Assembly (NCBI GenBank): GCA_003550325.1
Contig: QKWP01000076.1
Location: 479,369-543,368, forward strand
Length of the DNA: 64,000 bases
Origin: Gigaspora rosea
Lineage: Eukaryota > Glomeromycota > Glomeromycetes > Diversisporales > Gigasporaceae
Direction of reading: 5' to 3'
Positions 36,001 to 45,386 of this stretch are shown here, piece after piece. Position 1 is the stretch's first letter; each line of letters starts with the position of its first letter. The translations under genes were made by a program, and so were the position numbers. A model generated the notes under the pieces. It saw nothing but the letters and a program-made list of their open reading frames with translations. It was not told the DNA's origin and ran no database searches.

Positions 36001-39000
36001 AAACATAACTCTAATTAACTATATATATATATATAAATATTATTAGTCCGTGAGTATTTAAAATATAACCTTTTAAAATCAAGATCTAATTAATCAATAG
36101 ACCAATAACATCGTACAAATAAAATTGCAGTTTGTAAGTATTTAGAATAATGAAAGCCTTTAATATTGTATTTTCTTTAAAAAACCTAAGTTCTAAATGA
36201 CCCGTATATTATCAGTTTGTGAGTATTTAAAATTTATTTTAAAAAAAAAGCTGAATTGTACAATCGATTAATCAGAATATGAACACAGAATCAAAAAAAA
36301 ATTATAGTATTGTTTTATTTGAATTTTCATAGACAATATAAAGGTCTTAAGATCTGATTGATTGATTGTATTCATGTTGATATTACTGCAAGTAACAAAT
36401 AAATTTTCTCTTAAATAATAATTCTGCATTTAAAAAAATAAATTAGTTAGTGAGTATCACAAATTCATTGATTCAAAAATAAATAGCATGAACTAAAATA
36501 TAAGTTATACAACAAATAATTAGTCAGTGAGTATTTAGTTATAAATTTTAATATAAGAAATTCATTTTAATCACTTCACTTATTGTTTGCACATTATTAT
36601 TAGAGAGTGAGTATTAGAGAGAACATTTGCAATTTCAAATAATATCGATATAATTCTAAATAATCTGTACACAAAATTACAAGAAAGTAAGTATTTTTTA
36701 TTATAAATTTTTTGAATCTAAATTAAACGACTAACAAATAAAATATGCAAATTAACAGTCGGTTAGTCAACACATTTAAAATCAAATTTCTTTAAAATTT
36801 AAATATTGTTAACATCAGATATTATTATTAGTGAGTAAGTATTTGAAATTTTTCATATTTAAAGTCTTTTTAATTTTAATCAAAAAATAATATAAATAAT
36901 AAAATAACAATAATCTATTTAAAATTACTAGTTTGTGAGTATATATATGGTCTTTTAATTCAAAATAAATATTATAGCTCTAAACAACAAACCATTTTTT
37001 ATTAAATTGTTAGCGTGTAAGTATTTATAAACTTTTAATCCAAAAATTAATTATAAAAATTTCTTTAATTAATCCATAAATTGTTAGGCGGTTTGTATTT
37101 AAAACCTATAATATTTTGAATTATAAATTGCCAGTTGAAAGTCAAATAACACAATTATTGAAAAAAACATTAGAGCGTAAGTATTAATAATTCTAAAATT
37201 AGAATTTTGCTAATTTAAAGACAATTCTAATATGCCTAAAATTATTACATTAGGTTGTAAGTATTAAAGTTTAGAATCATAAAATAACAAATATACAAAG
37301 ATCTAGATAATTAAGAGCAATTACATTCATATATTAGGGCGTGAGTATTTAAACTAGTCAATATTTTATAGTTATTGTATGGGTTGTAGTGAATAACCCA
37401 GTACACACGGGTTCATATTCCGTGCCGAAGGCACGTGATTTAAATATGAACCCGTGTGTGTAACGGGTTATTCAACACCCATATAATAACTATTTTATTG
37501 CACGGCGTCTGACGTAACAATCCCGTGCCAATAAGTAAATGAAAAAAGCACGGGTTGTCACATAAGACCCGTGCAATAATTTTAAATTTCTCGAATCAAA
37601 AATATAAAAACTTTACATATACACATTATATTATCAGAAAGTAAGTATTTGTAATTATTAGTATTTATGAAATTGATCCTTTTACAAACTACAAACAATA
37701 ATATAATTATAATCTGTATATATTGTTAGTGAGTGAGTATTTATAATCATAAACCATCAAATTTTGAATTACGATTAAACCTCTTTTAAATGCACCTATA
37801 GACCAGTATTAGATATATGTCTTGAGATTTATGTTCTCATGAGAACAATTATATTTTAATTTAATGTCTCAGAAATTTTTTATGTTCTCATCAACAAAAT
37901 TTTTATTTCTTTTCTGATGATTTCAGAACTTCATTTTTAATTCTATATAGCATTATATTATTATACTTATATAGAGAACATATTTTCCGATTATTATGTT
38001 CTCAAATTTGTTTTTATAGAGAACATTTACAGAAAACATTAGAACATAAGAGTTTTGACATTGCTAGAGAGGTGCATTTAAAGTGGTCTTTCTATATTTT
38101 AATTCAAATAAATAACCAAAAACAATCTATGCAAATATTAGAATGTAAGTATTTGCAATTATGTATATTTTTTTTAAGTTTTATTTATACTAAACAAAAA
38201 AAATATTTGCAGGATTAATAGACGGTAAGTATTTGAAACTAAAAATTTTTTAGATAAAAATGCTAAACAAACTATTGTGTACCGGTATATACACTGTATA
38301 TATTATCAGAGGGTGAGTATTTGAAACTACAGAATAAAATTTTTATTAATTTAAAAGTAACATATGTATACAAAACTATTAGGATGTAAGTATTTAAATT
38401 CAACTAAACTTGTTAATATTAAAAATTCATCGAAATAGTTAATTTAATTTATGAGCAATTTTAAATCAAATTTTTTTAATTTTCAATAATCCATTGTAAA
38501 AATGATATTAGGTAAGTATTTAAACTATTAGTATTTTTTTTTTGAAATAAATTCTTTTAACTGAAAAAACAAATGGTTACACTTGTAATTAGAGAGTGAG
38601 TACTTAAGATCATAAATATTGTTAAGCTATAACTCTCGAGATTCAAAAGTAAATAATGCATATATGATGTTACAGAAAGTAAGCATTAAAAAATTTATAA
38701 TAAAATCATAATCTAAAATAAATAACACAATATTAAATAATTAAAAATTCCTAGTCCGTAAGTATTAGAATAATTAAATTCTTGCTAAACCAAAATCCAA
38801 TAAAATAATCATATAAAAAATTGACCAAATTAGAGAGTAAGTAATTTAAATTAAGTATTATAAAAAAAATTAAACATTTATTTATTAATTTAAAAATAAT
38901 TTTTAAATTCATCAGCCTGTAAGTATTTTAAGATGCCAACCTTTAAAAATATCGATTATTCAAATTGCTTAATTTTATAAATATTCTATAAATATCAGTT

Positions 39001-42000
39001 CGTGAGTATTTATAATCACAGACTTATAAAATCAAACTCATTAATAACAATAAAATTCGTAAAAATAAAAAATTATATTATTAGAAAGTAAGTATTCAGA
39101 AACTTTTAGTTCTTATTTATTAAAAGGATTTTTATTAAACCAATTTATATACATATTAGTCCGTGAGTATTTGTCGCCATAAAATCTTTTCTATAGAATA
39201 ACTTAAAAAAATTAACCAATCCCAATACAATTATCAGTTTGTAAGTATTACTGCCTTAAAGTATTTTAAAATCAAATCCTTAATTTAATATTAAAAAAAT
39301 CTTCAATAATCGCACACGGTAATATTGGCAGGTTGTGAGTATTTTAAATTAAAAATATCTTTTAATTGAAGCAATAAAATACAGAATATTCATATATGAA
39401 TGCACATCGTATTATTAGAAAGTGAGTGTTTTTAGTATTAGCCATTTTTTAGACCATAATTTTACAAATCTAACCCATGCATGTATACAAAAATTATTAG
39501 GAAGTAAGTATTTAGTCATATAAATCACTTTCAAAACACAGAATAACACTAATTAATCTACCAAACTACAAGTCTGTGAGTAATTAAAATATAAAGTCAT
39601 GAAATTAGTTAAATTAAATAGCCTTAAATAATCTGCCTATGCTACATAAATTACTAGTTTGTAAGTCAAATATCTATTAAATTCAATTTCATTTTCAAAA
39701 TACACAATAATGTAATAATTATAATATTGAATAATTATATAGGTTACCCTTTGCTAAGTCGTGAGTATAAGTATTATTTATTTCCTGGGGGAGTAGAAAT
39801 TATAACAGAGTTTACCGATGATCATAGCACATGGATGGCCCTACGTACTATGATAATCGGTAAACTCTGTTATAATTTCCCCACAGGAAATAAATAAATA
39901 ATCCCCAGGAACGTGTCACTAGATGTTAATCGGGCTACCATACCATTATCTTTTACACGTGTTCCATGTTTATATTCGTATTGTGCTTTACTAACTTTTG
40001 GGTTTCGCTATATTTTTTTTTTTATTTACATCATTTTTATTGTTTTTATCTTTTTATCGCCTTTGCTTTTTACTTCTACGTTTAACTTTTTTCAAACTCT
40101 TATTTTCATTATGCTCATATCGTGCCTTTTTTTTAGCTTCATTTTACTGTGCCTATTTACTTTGGCTTTTAAATTTCTTTAGATAAAACGTGAAAAATAC
40201 AAAAAAGAAAACGATTTCAAATAAAAATTAAGAGTTAAAAATTAGAGTTTCCCGATGATCAATATGAGACCGGGAATCTTTCGTGGGAAGATTCCCGGTC
40301 ACAATATGATTATTATAAATATGGTTAATCACGTGTAAAAAATAATGATGAAAGTAGTCATGAGTGACACTTAGTGCTTATAATTTAAAATTAAACTTCA
40401 TTTCTAATTCAAAATCAATAATATTAAATTATATGTATAAAATTAATAGTCAGTGAGTATTTTAAGTGATATGCATCTCCTTCAAATCAAAAATCTATTT
40501 TAATAGAAAGCATTAACAATTTATATCTATACAATACTACTAGCATGTAAGCATTTAAAATCATGTCTTTTTTAATTCAATATTAAATATAGCAATTTTA
40601 AACAATTTACCTGCATATTTATTAGGTCGTAAGTATTTATAACTTTTCTTAAATCAAAGCCCAGTTAATTCAAGAAAAAATATAAGATTATAAACAATTC
40701 GCATATATATATGTACTATCTTTTTAGTGCGTAAGTATTTATATAATTTGTTAATTAGAATACAATAATTCAACTCCTAAAAATATGCACCAAATTACCA
40801 GTTTGTAAGTATTTATTATAAACATTTATATATAAAAAAAAAAAAAATCAAATTTCTTTTTTAAAAAAGTACAATATCCTAAACTAATCAACATTTTATA
40901 TTATTAGGTCGTGAGTATTCTGTGTTATAATATTTTAAAATATAAAATTTAAAATTTCACATTTTACTTACAATATATAAATTTATTAGTCGGTATGTAT
41001 TTAGAATCATAATAAATTCAAAAAACAAAACAATACTAATTCATATATATGCTTTATTAGGCCGTGAGTGTTTAAATTTATTAATTAAATTCTAATTAAT
41101 TTATAATAATAACTCTAACTTTGATAATTGTATATATGTGCAAAAATTACTAGTCTGTGAGTATTATTGTCAAGCCATAAACATTTCTAAAATAATTTAA
41201 ACCTGATTAACTTTAAATAATACATGTATTTAAAATTATAGCCGGTGAGTAGAATAAAATCATTTTAAATTCCAATTTTGTTAACACAACAAGAAATAAT
41301 ATATATGAAAATTATCAGTCGGTAAGTTTCAAATCAAATATTCTAAAGTCGAAATTCTTATTAATTTAAAGAGATAACTAAAAAAATACAAATATATTAT
41401 TATTAGGGAGTGAGTTTCCAGTGCCAATTATTTTGAAAATTTTACTGCTTTACTATCATCTTTTTTAATATATTTACTTAAATCTTTTTTTAATTCATTA
41501 TTACATTTAAATAATTTTACAAATACCGGTATATACATTCAATATCAACAGGATGTGAGTATTTTAGCTTTAAAATTAAAAATCACTAATTTAAACCTAA
41601 TAATAATTTTAATAATTTACATATAATAAAACAAATATTGCTAGTGAGTGAGTATTGGATTCTTAATATTTTGGCTTAAATACCAATTATAACTCCATGC
41701 AATTTACATTATACACAAAAACACTAGATTGTGAGTATTTAAGTGTTAAATTCCTATTTTAATACAAAAAAATAATAGCAATTATAAATATTAATACTTG
41801 GTATTCTATTTTGTAGGCCGTAAGTGTTTAGATCATAACTGATAAGTATTTTAAAAATTTAAATTCTCAATTCTAAAAACACAACTTTGCACATACGAAT
41901 ATATATCACATACTAGCGCGTAAGTATTTAAAATCAAGTTCTTTTAAAATTAAAAATACTTTTTTAAGCAAACATTATAACTTTAAATAATCTATATATA

Positions 42001-43569
42001 TTATCAGTGGGTGAGTGCAATATTTAAAATAATAAAAACTTTGAAAATTCTATATTTCTTTTAACTTAAAAAACAAACACATACATTTTAGAATGTAAGT
42101 TATACAATTACATTACATAATGTACAGTATCTAATTTTTTAATTCAAAAAAAATATCAGTCTAACTATCTATTAATCTACATAGTCGGTATTTATTACTA
42201 TTTTAAATGAAGATTCTTGATAGTATCTTTAAATAATATAAAAAATTTTTGTAATAAGATTCCAAGAGAATTGGGCAAGTGGCAATTCTGCCATTGATAA
42301 TTTTATTAAACGGGTACAAAAAAAAGCAAAAAATTTTAGCCAAATTATTGAATGGATTCCTTTTAAAAATTTCACAAATGTTAAATATATTGCTGAAGGT
42401 GGATTTGGTACTGTTTACAAGGCAGTATGGAAAAATGGATATATCCTTGGAATTAATGAGAATAAAACAATGAAGAGAGAACCACAAATAACTGTTTGTT
42501 TAAAAAGACTTAATAATTCTATAAATATTGACAAAGAATTTTTAAAAGAAGTAAGAAATTTACAGTAAATTTAAAAAAGATTACATTATTTATTCTTAAT
42601 CAATATTTATTTTAGGTTGAAAATCAGCACGAACATGGTGGTAAATCAGCAATCACCATTTACGGACTAACCAAGGGTCCACTCGAGAATGATGACTATA
42701 TGATAGTTATGCAATATGCAAAACAAGGAAGTCTCCGAAATTTACTATATAGAAAGTTTTATGATTTAAAGTGGATGAATAAAATTGAAAACCTACTTTC
42801 TATAGCTGAAGGGCTTTATGCAATTCATAAAGATGGATTCATACATAAAGATCTCCATCCTGGAAATATAGTTAATGAAGATATTACTAGTTCTTATATT
42901 ACCGATTTTGGATTATGTAAGCCAGTAAATGAAAATTCAAGCTCTAAAAAAATTTACGGAGTACTTCCTTATATTGCTCCAGAAGTGCTAAATAAAGACA
43001 AATACACTCAGAAATCAGATATTTATTCTTATGGAATAATAATGACAGAAATTTTTAATGGTTATCCTCCATATCACAATTTACCGCATTGTACTGACCT
43101 AGCAATTAAAATTTGTTATGGACTTAGGCCTGAAATCAAACGTAAAATTCCTTCATTACTTATGGTTTTAATGAATAATTGTTTAGATGCTGATCCTCAG
43201 GTGCGACCAAATGCTAAAGAATTAGTAGATAAGTTAAAGCAATATCGACAATATTTAACTGATAATAAGGAATTACATGAGCAAATTGAGGCAATTGAAG
43301 AAAATAAGGATAAATCATCAGTTAATAATCAGCATAAATCAGCAGAACTCAGTTATCAAATACACCAACATGCTTCTTATAAAAGTAATCTTCAAGATTA
43401 TCAAAACCTTCCTGGACCAGTGAATAATATATTGAATTTAGGTGATTAAATTTATATTTAAAGAAAAAATTGGGTTGAATTACTGTACTGAATTAAAAAC
43501 AATTTTTTTTTAAATATAGATTATACCGTACCAATTCGATCTATACAATTAGATGGATTTGATGATTAA
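22609..43569 (+). CDS. Inferred SPRY-TPR-[microexon array]-kinase gene, about 21 kb
   Basis: Inferred exons: 22,609-22,663; 22,758-22,905; 22,979-23,049; 23,117-23,278; 23,356-23,487; 23,565-24,000; about 172 microexons totalling 576 nt between 24,100 and 42,187; 42,259-42,550; then 42,616-43,449, or 42,616-43,441 joined to 43,520-43,569. The first six exons sum to 1004 nt (phase 2). Microexons are all multiples of three, and the kinase exon resumes in the matching phase, giving about 901 residues (915 with the alternative end). Domain order is SPRY, TPR, a novel 192-residue stretch, protein kinase. SPRY and TPR bind partners; the kinase would phosphorylate Ser/Thr or Tyr. Without cDNA, two separate genes remain possible: the TPR exon could end at TGA 24,002-24,004, which lies inside a perfect 5' splice site. 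Confidence 0.6.
25921..26345. mobile_element. Fold-back element in an array intron
   Basis: ttggttatgttatggatgat at the left is matched by catcaacaacatgaccaa at the right; the arms (about 200 bp each) meet at a short hairpin around 26,112-26,140 (cacaaactttgttcacctcc / ggaagtgaacaaaatttgtg). An open stretch at 25,923-26,132 is one arm of the repeat and not a gene. Confidence 0.65.
26399..26650. mobile_element. Second hairpin element in the same intron
   Basis: Outer ends tgatgtgaacacc / ggtgttcaca and an inner stem of about 70 bp (gtgtaagttattcggtcacc and its inverted copy near 26,520) with centre at about 26,490. A gtgaaatt-rich filler lies in the right half (26,558-26,625). Non-coding. Confidence 0.55.
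26652..27151. mobile_element. 500-bp inverted-repeat element in the same intron
   Basis: attggggtggtcgatgcgct at the left pairs with tgcatcgaccaccccaat at the right; similarity of the arms continues for more than 150 bp each (atcaaaactatatgtggt; gttcgatagttttg). The centre contains two copies of atgctacgygtttttttt. Non-autonomous element, no transposase. Confidence 0.7.
28057..33250 (+). other. Microexon array part 2 (61 microexons)
   Basis: Starts: 28057, 28163, 28240, 28326, 28412, 28490, 28561, 28649, 28743, 28826, 28902 (9 nt), 28991, 29069, 29161, 29228, 29314, 29402, 29498, 29575, 29676, 29752, 29827, 29907, 29983, 30053, 30143, 30230, 30320, 30393, 30480, 30552, 30644, 30734, 30821, 30924, 31011 (6), 31100, 31170 (9), 31269, 31343, 31426 (9), 31512, 31595 (6), 31670 (9), 31746, 31825 (9), 31906, 31984, 32061, 32146, 32234, 32316, 32389, 32476, 32541, 32624, 32728, 32831, 32911, 32981, 33054; others 3 nt. 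Every exception is a multiple of three. Part of the phase-2 peptide reads L-T-D-A-G-S-S-L-F-G-S-S-G-I-N-L-D-A-L-K. The exon at 33,054 has its 5' splice site disturbed by a MITE. Confidence 0.75.
33058..33226. mobile_element. MITE with telomere-like core, at a microexon splice site
   Basis: Terminal inverted repeats of about 50 bp (gtcacttcaccgacaatcat... / ...atgattgtcggtgaagtgac), total about 170 bp. The core holds tagggttagggttagggt (33,112-33,130), the fungal telomere repeat. It sits directly after the microexon at 33,054-33,056, replacing the usual GTRAGT. The site without it would read gaa-GTATCC. Confidence 0.75.
34262..34625. mobile_element. DNA transposon remnant with about 30-bp TIRs
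   Basis: Left attcacgtaagaacaggaca and right tgtcctgttcttaggtggat are inverted copies with two or three differences. About 360 bp, AT-rich, without ORF. It lies in the intron between microexons 34,243 and 34,681. Confidence 0.6.
37370..37582. mobile_element. Double-hairpin element in an array intron
   Basis: Two consecutive stems: gttattgtatgggttg...aacccgtgtg (37,370-37,489) and ttattgcacggcgtctgacg / gacccgtgcaataa (37,493-37,580). It is GC-richer than its surroundings, with no coding sequence, and lies between microexons 37,338 and 37,638. Confidence 0.55.
37795..38085. mobile_element. Inverted-repeat element in an array intron
   Basis: Ends aaatgcacctatagaccag and ctctagagaggtgcattt-like share the inverted aaatgcacct. 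Inner repeats of ttatgttctcat / agaacataa recur four times. Non-coding. It lies between microexons 37,730 and 38,142. Confidence 0.5.
39783..40385. mobile_element. Nested inverted-repeat insertions in an array intron
   Basis: First stem 39,783-39,890 (tttcctggggga...gtttaccgatgatcatag / ctatgataatcggtaaac...ccacaggaaa). A second region from 39,910 has outer ends cgtgtcacta / gagtgacactta (about 40,378) and a further hairpin at 40,245-40,320 (gaccgggaatctt / aagattcccggtc). An 89-codon hydrophobic open stretch at 39,913-40,182 is Phe/Leu low-complexity and not credible. Confidence 0.55.
42259..43569 (+). CDS. Protein kinase exons (TKL-type)
   Basis: Exon 42,259-42,550 begins [15 protein letters not shown], a leader typical of the expanded kinase family of Glomeromycotina, then the Gly loop [10 protein letters not shown] and the Lys strand V-C-L-K-R. 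Intron 42,551-42,615. The second exon has H-K-D-L-H-P-G-N (HRD is HKD), I-T-D-F-G-L-C-K and [16 protein letters not shown], all core motifs present, so it is probably active. No good ATG lies upstream in frame: the frame is closed by a stop about 20 nt before 42,259, which supports splicing from upstream. End: TAA at 43,447-43,449, or splice at 43,442 to 43,520 adding [15 protein letters not shown]. Confidence 0.85.
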
Positions 43570-43731
43570 TGGCAAATTTGGATGTAAAATAACTTTTAAA
43601 GCGTAATTATAGGTTTTTTTTTTTTTTGTATTTACTCAACAAATTATATTCATGTATTTACTAAAATTCATAATTTCTTGCATAATAATGCATTTAGCCT
43701 AAATGCTGCAACATATTGTTCTATTTCTTAT

Positions 43732-43895
43732 ATTTTATTTATATTTTTATCTTTATCATGACTTTTCTTGGAAAAATTGGGTTTATTCTTTCAGAAAGTG
43801 ATATTATAGATTTATTTTATTTATATTTTTATCTTTATCATGACTTTCCTTGGAAAAATTGGTTTTATTCTTTCGAAAATGATATTATAGATTTA
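43732..43895 (+). repeat. 82-bp tandem duplication after the kinase gene
   Basis: attttatttatatttttatc... to ...gatattatagattt occurs twice in a row with three or four differences. It creates a 66-codon open stretch without plausible function. Likely slippage or recent duplication. Confidence 0.7.
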
Positions 43896-45380
43896 TATAT
43901 CGATGTAGTTGTTTGAACATTTATTTACTTGGCACAGAAATTATCATTGTAAAACAGTGCTAAAAATCAACGTTCTCAAATTACTCATGAAAAAAAAACA
44001 TAAATATTTGTTCCAGCATGAATTTTTTAATGTTCTTTTACCAAAATTTTTGTGCTCAATAAATAAGGCTGCATCGCCAGTATGTTTAAAAGTGATGGGT
44101 AAAAGTAAGACTATTATTATTAAGCCATTTGATAAATTAGAAGTATTTGCTAAAATAGTATTTTAAATTCAGACGGAATTGTGCGAGATTTTTAATAAGC
44201 TTATTTTATTAGCATTATTTTTATTATGCTTATTCATTTTTAGCAGGTCATGACTGCATCATTTTCGAGTAATCGATTACTTCATTCTCGGATTAGTGAA
44301 TTCTCATTACATATTTCTATTTATTTCTTGTTTTTCTTACTTATTGTTTGTAACTAAATCGTTTTTGTGATTCAGTCTACAACTTTAGCATATATGAAGG
44401 ATCGAAGAGAGAGAATGGAAAACACATTTGCTATTACAAAATGAATATAGTAAATTGCTCTACTATATAAAAGGTTTTTCTTAAGCATACAATATTCTGA
44501 TAATTACGTCTAGAGCAGAATTTGGCAATTTGTCTCTTCTAGACTGTGCCATATATGGACGATTTTTTGTATATTATAACTAGTGATGTGCCTCGTATAG
44601 TACAGTACGCAAAAAAAAATTTAGAATATTCTAGAACAAATGATAAAACTATTCATATATCAAATTTTTGCTTATGAAACCGCCTTTTATTTTCTAAGTC
44701 AAGTTATTCCTTGCAAAATTTTGTATATAGATGGCTTATATATCATACACATATACATATTGCACATGCTATACACACTATACAACTATACGTACTGTAC
44801 GCTAAAAAAATTCAGATATTATATAAATGGCATATCACTAATCATAACACTCAAAATTGACAAATTTGGTTTAAATCTGGTCAACTTGGCAATTTTGAGG
44901 GTTATGATACCACATTTCAACTTTATTACGTGAAATATAAAATTTATTCTTTTTTTCATCCTGTGAGGTCTTTTGGGATTTATCATGTTATAATTATGAA
45001 TGCTATAGACAAAGTAATTACTTTTTTAATAATACAGTACTGGAGATAAATGTGCATTTGAATTATTCAAAAATAGTTAGATTGCCAATTAATGTAATGA
45101 ATGAATACTGAATAAATAAACTAATTATATTATCTAGCATAGTCAGGGCACCACCATCTGTGGAGTTTTATAATGATATACATACATCGATCATAATTAG
45201 TAATTACAATATCAGTTTAATGAATTTATTTTGCACATGTCATAATTCACATATCACAAATCTCATTCTATAATATAAGCAACTGCAACAATATGAATTA
45301 GTCACAAGATTTAATTAATGAGATGAGATTTAAAAGATGTATACCTTAATAAAAATAAGAGTATTAAAGAATTATAATAG
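43896..45380. other. Intergenic stretch with a possible MITE
   Basis: No supported gene. Open stretches at 43,909-44,166 and 44,640-44,933 have no recognisable domain. ctagtgatgtgcc (about 44,580) and ggcatatcacta (about 44,829) form short inverted ends with shared gtacagtacg/cgtactgtacg inside, suggesting a 260-bp MITE. Confidence 0.4.
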
Positions 45381-45386
45381 ACGTTG

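Larger units (their letters stand above)
33251..37637 (+). other. Microexon array part 3 (41 microexons)
   Basis: Starts: 33251, 33339, 33417, 33490, 33580, 33667, 33744, 33829, 33905, 33996, 34076, 34148, 34243, 34681, 34764, 34871, 34954 (12 nt), 35324, 35390, 35469, 35555, 35633, 35729, 35807, 35880, 35957, 36047, 36131, 36216, 36447, 36524, 36604, 36683, 36759, 36832, 36932, 37014, 37088, 37174, 37254, 37338; others 3 nt. Some 5' sites differ (gttggt at 35,472, gtttgt at 37,091, gtaatt at 35,327). The 357-nt interval 34,966-35,322 may hide a missed unit. The phase-2 peptide includes L-T-R-R-L-R-D-G-N-P-F-F-Y-Q-E-N. Confidence 0.75.
37638..42258 (+). other. Microexon array part 4 (42 units, one empty)
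   Basis: Starts: 37638, 37730, 38142, 38222, 38310, 38383, 38512 (empty, AG directly followed by GTAAGTATTT), 38593, 38676, 38755, 38834, 38916, 38999, 39085, 39160, 39238, 39332, 39419, 39501, 39573, 39658, 39743 (18 nt), 40450, 40544, 40626, 40728, 40802, 40908, 40990, 41061, 41154, 41242, 41319, 41407, 41552, 41645, 41728, 41817, 41917, 42008, 42092, 42185; others 3 nt. The unit at 38,222 could instead be 12 nt from 38,213. The last intron (42,188-42,258) leads to the kinase exon. The phase-2 peptide ends R-E-I-E-L-P-A-G-I-R then F-Q-E-N-W of the kinase exon. Confidence 0.75.

Noticed and set aside
39913..40182. 89-codon hydrophobic ORF
   Set aside because: Phe/Leu/Ile low-complexity product of T-rich sequence inside a nested inverted-repeat insertion; no family likeness.
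24001..42258. CRISPR or satellite array suggested by the regular 85-bp spacing
   Set aside because: Only about 10-15 bp around the AG-NNN-GT motif are well conserved, the rest is diverged AT-rich sequence, and the conserved parts are splice signals. The context is a eukaryotic gene. It is neither a direct-repeat/spacer array nor a homogeneous satellite.
44640..44933. 97-codon ORF
   Set aside because: Ile/Tyr-rich low complexity overlapping a probable MITE; no homology visible.
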